DNA of 27,281 bases from the NCBI GenBank assembly GCA_016880395.1, contig JAEHDN010000132.1:1-27281 (forward strand). The letters run 5' to 3'. The DNA is from Candidatus Eiseniibacteriota bacterium (lineage in GTDB: Bacteria > Eisenbacteria > RBG-16-71-46 > SZUA-252). Positions 1-7,857 of the stretch are shown piece by piece (the first letter of the stretch is position 1; the number at the start of each line of letters is the position of its first letter). The notes under the pieces were generated by a model. It was not told the DNA's origin and did not search any database. It saw only the letters and a program-made list of their open reading frames with translations. A program made the position numbers and the translations under genes.

Positions 1-1
1 C

Positions 2-1276
2 GAGGATGAGCTGGCGCACGCCCGGAACGGCGACGCGTGGCCGACGATCGACGCCCTCACGGGCGACTGGACCCGGTACCGTGGCGGGCCCGATGCCGAC
101 GTGCCGGAAGTCGAGACCGGCATCCCGCTCGAGCGCGCCTCGGCGATCCTCGAGGCGCAGGCGTCCGTGCCCGAGGGCTTCCATCCGCACCCGAAGATCC
201 GCCGTGGGCTCGAGCTCCGCCGCGAGATGGCGCGCGGCGAGAAGCCGCTCGACTGGACCTCGGCCGAGTCGGTGGCCTTCGGGAGTCTTGCGCTCGAGGG
301 CGCGCGCGTGCGGCTCACCGGACAGGACACGCTGCGCGGGACGTTCAGCCAGCGCCACGCCGGGCTCTTCGACGCTGAGAACGGACGCCTCCACGTCGCG
401 CTCCAGCACCTCGCCCCCGATCAGGCGCCGGTCGACATCATCAACAGCCCGCTCACCGAGATCGCGGTGGTCGGGTTCGAGTATGGCTACAGCATCGAGT
501 GCCCGGGCGGAATCACGCTCTGGGAGGCCCAGTTCGGCGACTTCGTGAACGCGGCTCAGGTGATCGTCGACCAGTTCCTGGTGAGCGGCGAGGAGAAGTG
601 GCGCCGCCTGTCGGGACTGGTTCTCCTCCTGCCGCACGGACTCGAGGGCATGGGATCGGAGCACTCGAGCGCGCGTCTCGAGCGGTTCCTCCAGCTCGCC
701 GCGAGGGACAACATCCAGGTCGTCTATCCGTCGACGCCGGCGCAGTACTTCCACGTGCTGCGGCGCCAGGTCGTGCGGCCGTGGCGGAAGCCGCTGATCG
801 TCATGACGCCGAAGAGTCTCCTTCGGAATCCGGCTTGCGTGTCGCCGATCGCGGATCTCACGCGCGGCAAGTTCGAGCGCGTGATCCCCGACGCGGCGGT
901 CGCTCCGGAGAAGGCGCGGCGCATCCTTCTCTGCTCCGGGAAGATCTACTACGAGCTGATCGCGAAGCGCGAAGCGCTGCACCAGGCCGACACCGCGATC
1001 GCGCGCGTCGAGCAGCTCTACCCGCTGGCGGAGGACGCGCTCGAGCCGGCGGTTCGCGGCGCGCGCGAGACGACGCCCGTGATCTGGGTTCAGGAGGAGC
1101 CGGAGAACATGGGCGCCTGGCGCTACCTGCGCGCGCGGTTCGGGCTCAAGCTTCTCGGCCGCCATCCGTTCAGCGGCGTCTCGCGCCCCGAGGCCGCTAC
1201 GCCCGCGAGCGGCGCTCTGAGCAGCCACCGCATGGAGCAGGAGCGGCTCCTCACGGCCGCGTTCGACGTGGCATAA
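2..1276 (+). CDS. sucA: 2-oxoglutarate dehydrogenase E1 component, C-terminal part (5' end outside window)
   Basis: This is the thiamine-diphosphate-dependent E1 subunit of the cytosolic 2-oxoglutarate dehydrogenase complex. It decarboxylates 2-oxoglutarate and passes the succinyl group to the lipoyl arm of E2. The frame is open from base 2, so the N-terminal half lies outside the window and 424 residues are visible. Family landmarks are the pyrimidine-binding stretch VRLTGQDTLRGTFSQRHA, the segment FEYGYSIECPGGITLWEAQFGDF, and the C-terminal block VIWVQEEPENMGAWRYL. The E1 ends 61 bp before sucB on the same strand, and sucB is followed by lpd, so the three subunits look co-transcribed. An internal ATG at 101 is not the true start, because homologous sequence continues upstream of it. 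Identification is firm; only the missing N-terminus cannot be judged. Confidence 0.96.
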   Translation, partial: EDELAHARNGDAWPTIDALTGDWTRYRGGPDADVPEVETGIPLERASAILEAQASVPEGFHPHPKIRRGLELRREMARGEKPLDWTSAESVAFGSLALEGARVRLTGQDTLRGTFSQRHAGLFDAENGRLHVALQHLAPDQAPVDIINSPLTEIAVVGFEYGYSIECPGGITLWEAQFGDFVNAAQVIVDQFLVSGEEKWRRLSGLVLLLPHGLEGMGSEHSSARLERFLQLAARDNIQVVYPSTPAQYFHVLRRQVVRPWRKPLIVMTPKSLLRNPACVSPIADLTRGKFERVIPDAAVAPEKARRILLCSGKIYYELIAKREALHQADTAIARVEQLYPLAEDALEPAVRGARETTPVIWVQEEPENMGAWRYLRARFGLKLLGRHPFSGVSRPEAATPASGALSSHRMEQERLLTAAFDVA

Positions 1277-1337
1277 TCGCGGACCGGCCGGCGCTGGCCC
1301 CGGCCCCCGTGCCAACGAGTTCGAGGAGACCCGAGCG

Positions 1338-2558
1338 ATGCCCGTGGAGCTGCGCGTTCCCGAGGTGGGTGAGTCCATAACCGAGGTGCAGATCGGCGCC
1401 TGGCTCAAGAACGAAGGGGACGCCGTGGAGCGCGACGAGGCGCTCGTCGAGATCGAGTCCGACAAGGCCACGCTGGAGCTTCCGGCGCCGGTGTCGGGCA
1501 CGCTCTCCCAGGTGCTGAAGAAGAAGGGCGAGTCGGCGAAGGTCGGAGACCTCATCGCCACGATCGGCGAGGGCAAGGCGGATGGCAAGCCGGCAGCGGC
1601 GAAGCCGGCGGCGGGCGCTCCAGCGAAGGCCGCCCAACCCGCACCTGCCGCGGCCCGGGTCATGCCCGCGGCGCGCCGCGCGCTGGCCGAGCAGGGGCTC
1701 GCGGCGGAGGACGTCACACCTACCGGTCCCGGAGGGCGACTCCTCAAGGAGGACGTCCTCGAGCACATGACCCGGAAGCCCGCGCCTGGCGCTTCGGCCG
1801 GCCCTGCGAAGCCCGCGATCCCCGCACCGCTATGGACGCCGCCGCCCGACACCGGCGAGCGGATCGAGGAAGCGGTCCCCATGAGTCCGATGCGGCTCCG
1901 GATCGCGCAGCGGCTCAAGGAAGCGCAGAACACCGCGGCGCTCCTCACGACGTTCAACGAGATCGACATGACCCAGGTGATCGCCGTGCGCGAGGAGCTG
2001 CGCGAGGCGTTCCAGGAGCGCTTCGGCGTGAAGCTAGGGTTCATGTCCTTTTTCGTGAAGGCCGCGATCGACGCGCTGATGAAGTTCCCTCAGGTGAACG
2101 CGGAGATTCGCGACAAGGACATCGTCTACCGCAACTTCTACGACGTCGGCATCGCCGTCGGCGGCGGCAAGGGGCTCGTGGTGCCGGTGCTTCGCGGCGC
2201 CGAACGGCTGAGCTTCGCCGACATCGAGCTCCAGATCGCCGACTTCGGCGCGCGCGCGCGCGATAACAAGCTCCACCTGGACGAGCTGAAGGGGGGAACG
2301 TTCACCGTATCGAACGGCGGCGTGTACGGCTCACTCCTCTCGACCCCGATCATCAACCCGCCGCAGAGCGGAATTCTCGGCCTCCACGCCATCCAGAAGC
2401 GCCCGGTCGTCGTGGACGATCAGATCGTCATCCGCTCCATGATGTACGTCGCGCTCACGTACGACCACCGTATCGTCGACGGCCGCGAGTCGGTCGCCTT
2501 CCTGAAGCACGTCAAGGATCTCGTCGAGCGGCCGACCCGCATGCTCCTCGGCATCTGA
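1338..2558 (+). CDS. sucB: Dihydrolipoyllysine succinyltransferase, E2 of 2-oxoglutarate dehydrogenase
   Basis: E2 core enzyme that transfers succinyl groups from E1 to CoA. The 406 residues fall into one N-terminal lipoyl domain (about 1-78, lipoyl lysine K43 in EIESDKATLELP), an Ala/Pro linker, a peripheral-subunit-binding domain (about 108-145, MPAARRALAEQGL...GPGGRLLKEDVL), a second Ala/Pro linker, and the catalytic acyltransferase domain (about 178-406). Catalytic H377 and D381 lie in YDHRIVDGRESV near the C-terminus. The ATG at 1338 is preceded by a GAGGA sequence about 10 bases upstream. The stop is one base before the lpd start, which suggests translational coupling. The succinyl rather than pyruvate specificity is supported by the adjacent sucA and the single lipoyl domain. 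A CG-dinucleotide run near 2248-2263 encodes the ARARAR segment. Confidence 0.96.
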   Translation: MPVELRVPEVGESITEVQIGAWLKNEGDAVERDEALVEIESDKATLELPAPVSGTLSQVLKKKGESAKVGDLIATIGEGKADGKPAAAKPAAGAPAKAAQPAPAAARVMPAARRALAEQGLAAEDVTPTGPGGRLLKEDVLEHMTRKPAPGASAGPAKPAIPAPLWTPPPDTGERIEEAVPMSPMRLRIAQRLKEAQNTAALLTTFNEIDMTQVIAVREELREAFQERFGVKLGFMSFFVKAAIDALMKFPQVNAEIRDKDIVYRNFYDVGIAVGGGKGLVVPVLRGAERLSFADIELQIADFGARARDNKLHLDELKGGTFTVSNGGVYGSLLSTPIINPPQSGILGLHAIQKRPVVVDDQIVIRSMMYVALTYDHRIVDGRESVAFLKHVKDLVERPTRMLLGI

Positions 2559-2559
2559 G

Positions 2560-3948
2560 ATGGCCGAAGTCTCCCACGACCTGGTGGTGATCGGTGGCGG
2601 GCCGGGAGGCTACGTCGCCGCCATCCGCGCGGCACAGCTCGGGCTGAGTGTCGGCTGCGTCGAGATGGAGGGCGAGCTGGGCGGCACCTGCCTCCGGATC
2701 GGCTGCATCCCGAGCAAGGCCATGCTGGAATCGAGCGAGCGGTACCACGAAGCCAAGGACGCGCTCGGGGCGCACGGCGTGAAGGTGGGGCAGGTTGACC
2801 TCGATCTCCCCACGATGCTGAAGCGCAAGGAGCAGGTCGTCCACGGACGGACGCAGGGCGTCGCCTTCCTCTTCAAGAAGAACAAGGTTGCGCACTACCG
2901 AGGGCTCGGCAGGATCGATGGCACGGGCCGCGTCCAGGTCACCGGCGGTCCCGAGCCCGCGACGCTCACCGCGAAGCACATCGTCATCGCCACTGGCAGC
3001 AAGCCCGCCTCGCTCCCCGGCGTCGAGTTCCACTCGGACCGAATCGGCACGAGCACCGAGGCGCTCTCCTACACATCGGTGCCGAACCACCTGGTCGTGA
3101 TCGGCGCGGGCTACATCGGACTCGAGCTGGGGTCGGTCTGGCTCCGGCTCGGCGCGAAGGTCACGGTCGTCGAGTACCTCGACCGCATTCTTCCCGGCAT
3201 GGACGAGGAGGTCGCGCGCGAGGGACAGAAGTTACTCCAGCGGCAGGGCATGGAGATCCGGCTCGGGCAGCGCGTCACGGCCGCGCGCGTGAAAGGCAAG
3301 GACTGCGTCGTGGAATGCGAAGGGGCGGAGCCGCTTCGCGCCGATCGGGTGCTGGTCGCGGTCGGCCGCGCGCCCAACACGGACGGGCTCGGTCTCGCGT
3401 CGGTCGGGATCGAGGTGGATCCGAAGGGCCGCATCCCCGTCGACGCGAGCTATCAGGCGGCCGAGGGCGTCTACGCCATCGGCGACGTGATCGGCGGCGC
3501 GATGCTCGCGCACAAGGCCGAGGAGGAAGGGGTCGCCTGCGTCGAGGGGATCGTGACCGGATACGGCCACGTGAACTACGACGCGATTCCCGGGGTCGTC
3601 TACACCCAGCCCGAGATCGCGACCGTCGGCAAGAGCGAGGAAGAGCTGAAGGCGGCGGGCACCGCATACAGGAAGGGCGTCTTCTTCATCCGCGCCAACG
3701 CGCGGGCGCACTGCCTGGGGCAGATCGACGGCCGCGTGAAGGTGCTCGCGGACGCCACGACCGATCGCATCCTCGGTGTGCACATCATCGGGCCCCGTGC
3801 CGGCGACATGATCGCCGAGGCCGTCGTCGCCATGGAGTTCGGCGCGAGCGCGGAAGATCTCGCCCGGACCTGCCACGCCCATCCCACGCTGGCGGAGGCC
3901 CTCAAGGAAGCGGCCCTGGCCGTCGACGGCCGGACGATCAACAGCTAG
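2560..3948 (+). CDS. lpd: Dihydrolipoyl dehydrogenase (E3)
   Basis: FAD- and NAD-dependent E3 enzyme (462 aa) that reoxidises the dihydrolipoyl group of E2. It has the N-terminal FAD fingerprint GGGPGGYVAA (residues 12-21), the redox disulfide C44/C49 in GGTCLRIGCIPSK, the NAD-binding fingerprint GAGYIGLELGSVW, the second FAD motif VYAIGDVIGG, and the C-terminal dimerisation domain with the catalytic pair H441/E446 in HAHPTLAEAL. Length and motif order are those of a complete family member. It begins one base after the sucB stop without an obvious ribosome binding site of its own, so it probably depends on coupling to sucB. Genetic linkage places it in the oxoglutarate dehydrogenase complex, although E3 proteins are often shared with pyruvate dehydrogenase and the glycine cleavage system. 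Confidence 0.96.
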   Translation: MAEVSHDLVVIGGGPGGYVAAIRAAQLGLSVGCVEMEGELGGTCLRIGCIPSKAMLESSERYHEAKDALGAHGVKVGQVDLDLPTMLKRKEQVVHGRTQGVAFLFKKNKVAHYRGLGRIDGTGRVQVTGGPEPATLTAKHIVIATGSKPASLPGVEFHSDRIGTSTEALSYTSVPNHLVVIGAGYIGLELGSVWLRLGAKVTVVEYLDRILPGMDEEVAREGQKLLQRQGMEIRLGQRVTAARVKGKDCVVECEGAEPLRADRVLVAVGRAPNTDGLGLASVGIEVDPKGRIPVDASYQAAEGVYAIGDVIGGAMLAHKAEEEGVACVEGIVTGYGHVNYDAIPGVVYTQPEIATVGKSEEELKAAGTAYRKGVFFIRANARAHCLGQIDGRVKVLADATTDRILGVHIIGPRAGDMIAEAVVAMEFGASAEDLARTCHAHPTLAEALKEAALAVDGRTINS

Positions 3949-3960
3949 TCAGCGTCCGAT

Positions 3961-3982
3961 CGGCGCGGCGGGCGACGCGCCG
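3961..3982. terminator. GC-rich hairpin between convergent lpd and kinase genes
   Basis: A perfect 7-bp stem (CGGCGCG at 3961-3967, CGCGCCG at 3976-3982) with an 8-base loop lies in the 41-bp gap between the convergent lpd and kinase genes. It is placed to stop transcription from both sides. There is no T-run on either strand, so it would be a weak intrinsic terminator or a 3' stability structure. The structure is seen; the role is inferred. Confidence 0.4.
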
Positions 3983-3989
3983 GGTCCCG

Positions 3990-6443
3990 CTACGCGTCGA
4001 ATCCCATCCTGAGCAGGAACGCGCTCCACCTCGGGTCGGCCTTGATCGGGTCCATCATGAGCGTCGCCTTGATGCTGGCGAGGCCCCCGTCCTGTTGCCG
4101 GTACGCGCGGTCCAGCCACTCGAACGCGGCATCCACCTCGCCACGGACCGCGTGGACTTGGGCGATCTGGAAGGCTCCGTCGTCCGAGTACTTCTCCGTG
4201 AGCTCCCGGAGCGGCCGCCGCGACTCCTCGTCGTCTCCCCGCTTGTAGTGGAGAATGGCGAGCACCCAGAGCCGGTAGATCTCCTGAGGCTCGTCCCACG
4301 CCTCGCCCAGAGCCTCTTCCATCCTTCCCTGTGACATCAGCGCGAGGGCGAGCTGCGACCGTGCGCCGACTCTCTTGGGGGCCAGCTCGATCGCCTGGCG
4401 CAGCTCGCGCTCCGCTTCGTCGTAGCGTCCGGCGATCAGGTACGCGAAGCCCAGATTGTTGTGCGCCGACGTGCTCACGGGATCGTGGATCATGGAGCGG
4501 GAGTAGAACTCGATCGCCTGGTGTGGCCGGCCCAGGCACATGGCCAGAACCCCGCCCCGCCGCAGATTGGCGGCGTTGGGCTCGAGATCGAGCGCTCTTC
4601 GGAACGAGGCCTCCGCCCCGGACCAGTTCCGCTCGTAGTGCATGCGCAGCCAGCCCAGCACGCCGTGGGCCTCCGCCAGATCCGGATCCAGCTCGAGCGC
4701 ATGCCCGATGTCCTCGCGCGCTCGTGCCACGCCCTCCGCGAGGGGTGCCCAGCCGAAGTCCACCTGGTTCAGCCGCGCCTGCCCCAGCAGGGTCCAGAGG
4801 AGCGGATAGGTGGCGTCGCGCTCGAGCGCCTCCTCGATGCATTCGATCGCACGGGCGATATCGTCCGGCGTCACGCGGCCCATGTGGTAGCGCGCCTGCA
4901 GGAGCAGCCGGTGAACCTCCGGGTCCTCCCCGCGGCCCCGGACGGCCGCGGCGACCTCGACCTTCGCACGGAAGGGATCCCCCTCCGTGCCGAGCAGCCG
5001 TCCCTTGAGCTCCGTCACGACGCGCTGCGCAATGTCGTCCTGGACGGCGAAGACGTCGTCCCAGGTGCGGTCGTAGTCCTCGGACCACAGGTAGTCCCCC
5101 TCGGGCACCTTCACCAGCCGCACCGAAACGCGGAGGCGTCGGTCCGACTTGACCACGCTTCCCTCGAGGAGGGTCGCGACGCGTAGCTTGGCTCCGATCA
5201 CGGCCAGACCCTCGTTCTTTCCCTTGAACTGGAACGAGGCGGTCCGCGCGATGACGCGCAGGCCCTGGATCTTGGAGAGCACCATCACGAGCTCGTCCGC
5301 GAGCCCGTCCGAGAAGTAGTCGGTCGATTCGTCGCCGCTACGGTTCAGGAAGGGCAGGACCGCGATCGATGGGCGCTCCGCCATGGCGTCCGATTCCCGC
5401 CCGGAGTCGGACAGGAGCGCCTCGAGGCCGGCGCGCATCTTGGCGGCGGTGAAGCGGGCGGAGGCCGACTCCTGGAGACTCCTCTCGATGAGATCGAGGA
5501 GCGCGGCCGGAGCATCGTGGCTCGCGGGAAGATCGAACCTGGGTCCCTGCGCCGACTCGATCTTCAGCTCGTCGAACCTGCGGGACTGGAACGGGGCGCG
5601 TCCGGTGAGTGCCCAGACCAGCGTGACGCCGAGCGCGTAGAGATCCGTCCGGAATGTGGGGGCGCCCCCGCCGAGGAGGCTCGGAGCCATGAAGAGCGGC
5701 GTCCCCCAGCCGAGCGTCGGCGCGGTGGTCTCGAGGAGCCGCCGCCTCACGCCGAGTCCGAAGTCGGCGAGCACCACGCGTCCATCCGCCTCCATCACCA
5801 CGTTGGCGGGCTTGATGTCGCGATGGACGAGACCGGCCTGCTCGAGCGCTTCGAGCGCGGAGGAGAGATCGCGGCCGATGCGCGCCACCTCGCGCCAGGG
5901 CATCGCTCCCCTGGCTTCGATCGCGGCGGCGAGGCTCGTGCCGCGCAGGTACTCCATCCAGAGGCCGGCTCTACCGTCGAATTCGGCGACGCCGTACACG
6001 GAAGCCACGCCGGGATGGCGGATGCGCGCGAGAGCGCGTGCCTCCTCGAGGAGTGCCGCCTGTCCGGCTCCCTCCGTGGCCGACTGGTCCCGGAGGAACT
6101 TGACCGCGACCTCGCGCCTCAGCGCGGGATCCCAGGCTCGCCACACCTCGCCGAACGTGCCGGTGCCCAGACGCTCGAGGAGCGCGAACTCGCCCCACCG
6201 GGCGGGAGTCGAGGCCGGGTCGTGCGCTGTCCCGACGGACGGAGGATTCGTGCCGAGAAGCTCCGTCGGGGGCGGGTCGCTCGAGGGTGCGCGGGCCCGA
6301 TCGGGATCCGGTCGGACCGGGGATTCGCTGACGGGCGTCTCCTGGCGGGGAGGAGTTCGCTGCGAGTGTGCCGACGCTGGCTCGAGTCTAGGTCGCGAGG
6401 GGCGAAAAAGCGAGGGGGCCCGCCCCGAGTGGGGCGGGCCCAT
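3990..6443 (-). CDS. Ser/Thr protein kinase with TolB-like (FlgO-type) region and TPR repeats (kinase 1)
   Basis: Eukaryotic-type kinase fused to a C-terminal scaffold, 817 aa from the only available ATG. Residues 1-83 are a Pro/Arg-rich low-complexity leader. The kinase domain spans about 84-345: glycine loop LGTGTFGEV, ATP lysine K115 (VAVKFL), catalytic loop HRDIKPAN (D209, N214), and DFG at 227-229. The usual APE motif reads APS (253-255). Next comes a TolB/FlgO-like domain (about 358-485, SIAVLPFLNRSGDESTDYF), then about ten TPR-like helical pairs to the C-terminus. I see no transmembrane helix, so it is probably cytosolic. Its architecture matches the second kinase at 20935-23190. The start is doubtful: the ATG overlaps the foot of an 11-bp hairpin, and no GTG, TTG or CTG occurs between it and the kinase domain. 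Substrates are unknown. Confidence 0.88.
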   Translation of the reverse strand: MGPPHSGRAPSLFRPSRPRLEPASAHSQRTPPRQETPVSESPVRPDPDRARAPSSDPPPTELLGTNPPSVGTAHDPASTPARWGEFALLERLGTGTFGEVWRAWDPALRREVAVKFLRDQSATEGAGQAALLEEARALARIRHPGVASVYGVAEFDGRAGLWMEYLRGTSLAAAIEARGAMPWREVARIGRDLSSALEALEQAGLVHRDIKPANVVMEADGRVVLADFGLGVRRRLLETTAPTLGWGTPLFMAPSLLGGGAPTFRTDLYALGVTLVWALTGRAPFQSRRFDELKIESAQGPRFDLPASHDAPAALLDLIERSLQESASARFTAAKMRAGLEALLSDSGRESDAMAERPSIAVLPFLNRSGDESTDYFSDGLADELVMVLSKIQGLRVIARTASFQFKGKNEGLAVIGAKLRVATLLEGSVVKSDRRLRVSVRLVKVPEGDYLWSEDYDRTWDDVFAVQDDIAQRVVTELKGRLLGTEGDPFRAKVEVAAAVRGRGEDPEVHRLLLQARYHMGRVTPDDIARAIECIEEALERDATYPLLWTLLGQARLNQVDFGWAPLAEGVARAREDIGHALELDPDLAEAHGVLGWLRMHYERNWSGAEASFRRALDLEPNAANLRRGGVLAMCLGRPHQAIEFYSRSMIHDPVSTSAHNNLGFAYLIAGRYDEAERELRQAIELAPKRVGARSQLALALMSQGRMEEALGEAWDEPQEIYRLWVLAILHYKRGDDEESRRPLRELTEKYSDDGAFQIAQVHAVRGEVDAAFEWLDRAYRQQDGGLASIKATLMMDPIKADPRWSAFLLRMGFDA
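6416..6441 (-). terminator. Perfect 11-bp hairpin with downstream T-run, between the barrel genes and kinase 1
   Basis: An 11-bp perfect inverted repeat (6416-6426 pairing with 6431-6441) encloses a 4-base loop. Read on the minus strand, a run of five T follows about six bases later, an intrinsic-terminator-like arrangement for the outer-membrane genes ending at 6489. The hairpin also contains the last base of the kinase 1 ATG (6441-6443), so it could equally hide that start codon. Confidence 0.6.
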
Positions 6444-6488
6444 ACTGGCCGGGGCATCGCGCGCGGGGAAACGTGCGCGCGAGAGAGC

Positions 6489-7001
6489 CTACCGACCGAG
6501 GAACAGGTTCACGCCGCCGAGGAGACCGATCTGGTCCCGATCGGCGATGACAGCCCGGCCTTCCATGAAGAAGGTCGCACCATGGCTCGGGAAGAGCACC
6601 CCTCCGAAGAGGTTCGCCCCCACGTCCGTGCCCGGATCTCCGGGTCCGTCCTGTGAATAGGCATGGATTCCGAGGCCGCCGCCCAGATACGGGCCCACGC
6701 GGCCTGCGGAATTGAAGTGGTACATGACGTCGAAGTTCGGATTGATGTCGCTGAGGTCGTTCTCGTTCCAGTAGAGCAGGCTCGGCACGAGGTGGACCCG
6801 CGTGCCCGACTGCTCGAAATCGAGACCGGCCCCCACCGTCAGCGCGCCGTCGGCGCCGTCAGGATCCATGACGCCAATCCGGGGACCCGCGCCGACCAGC
6901 GAGAAGGCCGAGGCCGGGGTCGGGATCGTGACCAGGAGCAGAGCTAGCGCCGCAGCGATCACGGTCAGGCCGGATCGAGTCGAGTTCATCGTCGCGTTCA
7001 T
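6489..7001 (-). CDS. Small secreted outer-membrane beta-barrel-like protein (second of tandem pair)
   Basis: A 170-aa protein with an N-terminal signal peptide (hydrophobic stretch about residues 12-30, likely cut after TPASA at about 33). The remainder has alternating hydrophobic/polar strands and glycine-rich turns (VGAGLDFEQSGTRVHLVPSLLYW, YLGGGLGIHAY), the pattern of a small outer-membrane beta-barrel of the OmpA/OmpW type. The start is secure: AGGAGGT lies 8 bases before the ATG at 7001. That ATG overlaps the stop of the upstream barrel gene as ATGA, so the two are translationally coupled. A hairpin terminator follows at 6441-6416. No specific family could be named and the function is unknown. 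The ending GGVNLFLGR is short and lacks the usual C-terminal aromatic residue of many Gram-negative barrels. Confidence 0.75.
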   Translation of the reverse strand: MNATMNSTRSGLTVIAAALALLLVTIPTPASAFSLVGAGPRIGVMDPDGADGALTVGAGLDFEQSGTRVHLVPSLLYWNENDLSDINPNFDVMYHFNSAGRVGPYLGGGLGIHAYSQDGPGDPGTDVGANLFGGVLFPSHGATFFMEGRAVIADRDQIGLLGGVNLFLGR

Positions 7002-7597
7002 TGGGATTCACCTCCTCTTCCTCCGAATCCAATCGCCAGGCCCGCGGAGAGGCTCCAGAAGTCAGGATTGAACTTCTCCGGGATGAGCTTGGATTCCTGG
7101 TCCTGAAGGAAGACGTAGCGTCCGTTCAGATCCAGTGCCGCGTGCGGCACGAGCGGCACGCGCACGCCTCCACCGACGTGCACGCCGAAGTCCTGGTGCG
7201 TCGTGTCGCCGAGGCCCGTCTCGTCGCTGTAATCGAAGGTCGTCTGGTACCAGCCGACGCCCGCGCCCGCGTAGAGGGCCGGCACCGGCGCGAGCCACAG
7301 CGAGGCCGTCACCGGCCACTGCCGAAGCTTGAGATCGCCGTCGTAAAGCGTCTCCTGTCGGTACTGAACGCCCAGTTCCGTCTTCACCACGCCCGGAATG
7401 AGCGAGCCGCGGAGGGCGAGCCCGACGAACGACTTCGCTTCATCGCTGTCGACGGAGCGCGTGAGCCCGACGGACGGAATGATCTCGGCGGCCAGGGCGC
7501 GCGCCGTGGGCGCCACGAGTAGCCCGGCGATCAGGGCCGGAGCCAGAAGCGTGGTCCACGAGAAGCGCGCGTTGCATGTCCGTAGTTGTCCGTTCAT
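6998..7597 (-). CDS. Secreted outer-membrane beta-barrel-like protein (first of tandem pair)
   Basis: A 199-aa protein with a signal peptide (hydrophobic core LLAPALIAGLLVAPTA, likely cut after ALA at about residue 36). The mature part is rich in amphipathic beta-strand patterns with repeated Gly-aromatic turns (PALYAGAGVGWYQTTFDY, FGVHVGGGVRVPL, FWSLSAGLAIGFGG), consistent with a small outer-membrane barrel of about eight strands. The ATG at 7597 follows AGGAGGT by 5 bases. Its stop overlaps the start of the next barrel gene by 4 bases. The two proteins share a style but no obvious direct sequence identity, so they may be partners or an ancient duplication. Substrate or structural role is unknown. 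A 260-bp gap upstream separates it from the large secreted protein gene. Confidence 0.75.
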   Translation of the reverse strand: MNGQLRTCNARFSWTTLLAPALIAGLLVAPTARALAAEIIPSVGLTRSVDSDEAKSFVGLALRGSLIPGVVKTELGVQYRQETLYDGDLKLRQWPVTASLWLAPVPALYAGAGVGWYQTTFDYSDETGLGDTTHQDFGVHVGGGVRVPLVPHAALDLNGRYVFLQDQESKLIPEKFNPDFWSLSAGLAIGFGGRGGESQ

Positions 7598-7857
7598 TTG
7601 AGACCTCCTCCCCCGGATGCCCGGAGTTGTCGTACAGGTCCCTCCATCAAGGGACGTGCCACGGAGGTCAGGGAAGTTGATAGGGCGACTTAGGCGCTGT
7701 GCCGCAGAGGGTTACGGACAGCCATCAGCGGGCGTGCCGCGCGATCCGGGAATGTAGTTTCGGTATGGGGGCGAGGAGATTTGTTCTCTGGGGGCCGAAA
7801 GGGGAACCTGCGGGGTAGGACGCGGAGGCGCTGCGCTGGCGGCGAGCGCACGCCCCT
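7598..7857. other. 260-bp intergenic region with a perfect 6-bp hairpin; probable leader of the barrel operon
   Basis: This is the longest non-coding gap in the window, between the stop of the large secreted protein and the barrel operon. About 40 bases upstream of the barrel start is a perfect inverted repeat (GTCCCT 7638-7643, AGGGAC 7650-7655, 6-base loop), a candidate 5'UTR hairpin or operator. Near the secreted protein's stop is a 5-bp hairpin at 7833-7849 (GCGCT/AGCGC) without a T-run. On the minus strand TACATT (complement of 7752-7757 region) could serve as a -10 box, but I found no convincing -35. No open frame with coding character was seen. Confidence 0.4.

Noticed and set aside
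1277..1337. GGCC-rich inverted repeats between sucA and sucB as a terminator
   Set aside because: The repeats are short, typical of local GC content, and lack a T-run. The genes are expected to be co-transcribed.
2248..2263. CG dinucleotide run in sucB as a possible frameshift or Z-DNA site
   Set aside because: The frame is intact on both sides and encodes the expected ARARD segment of the E2 catalytic domain; nothing suggests slippage or function.
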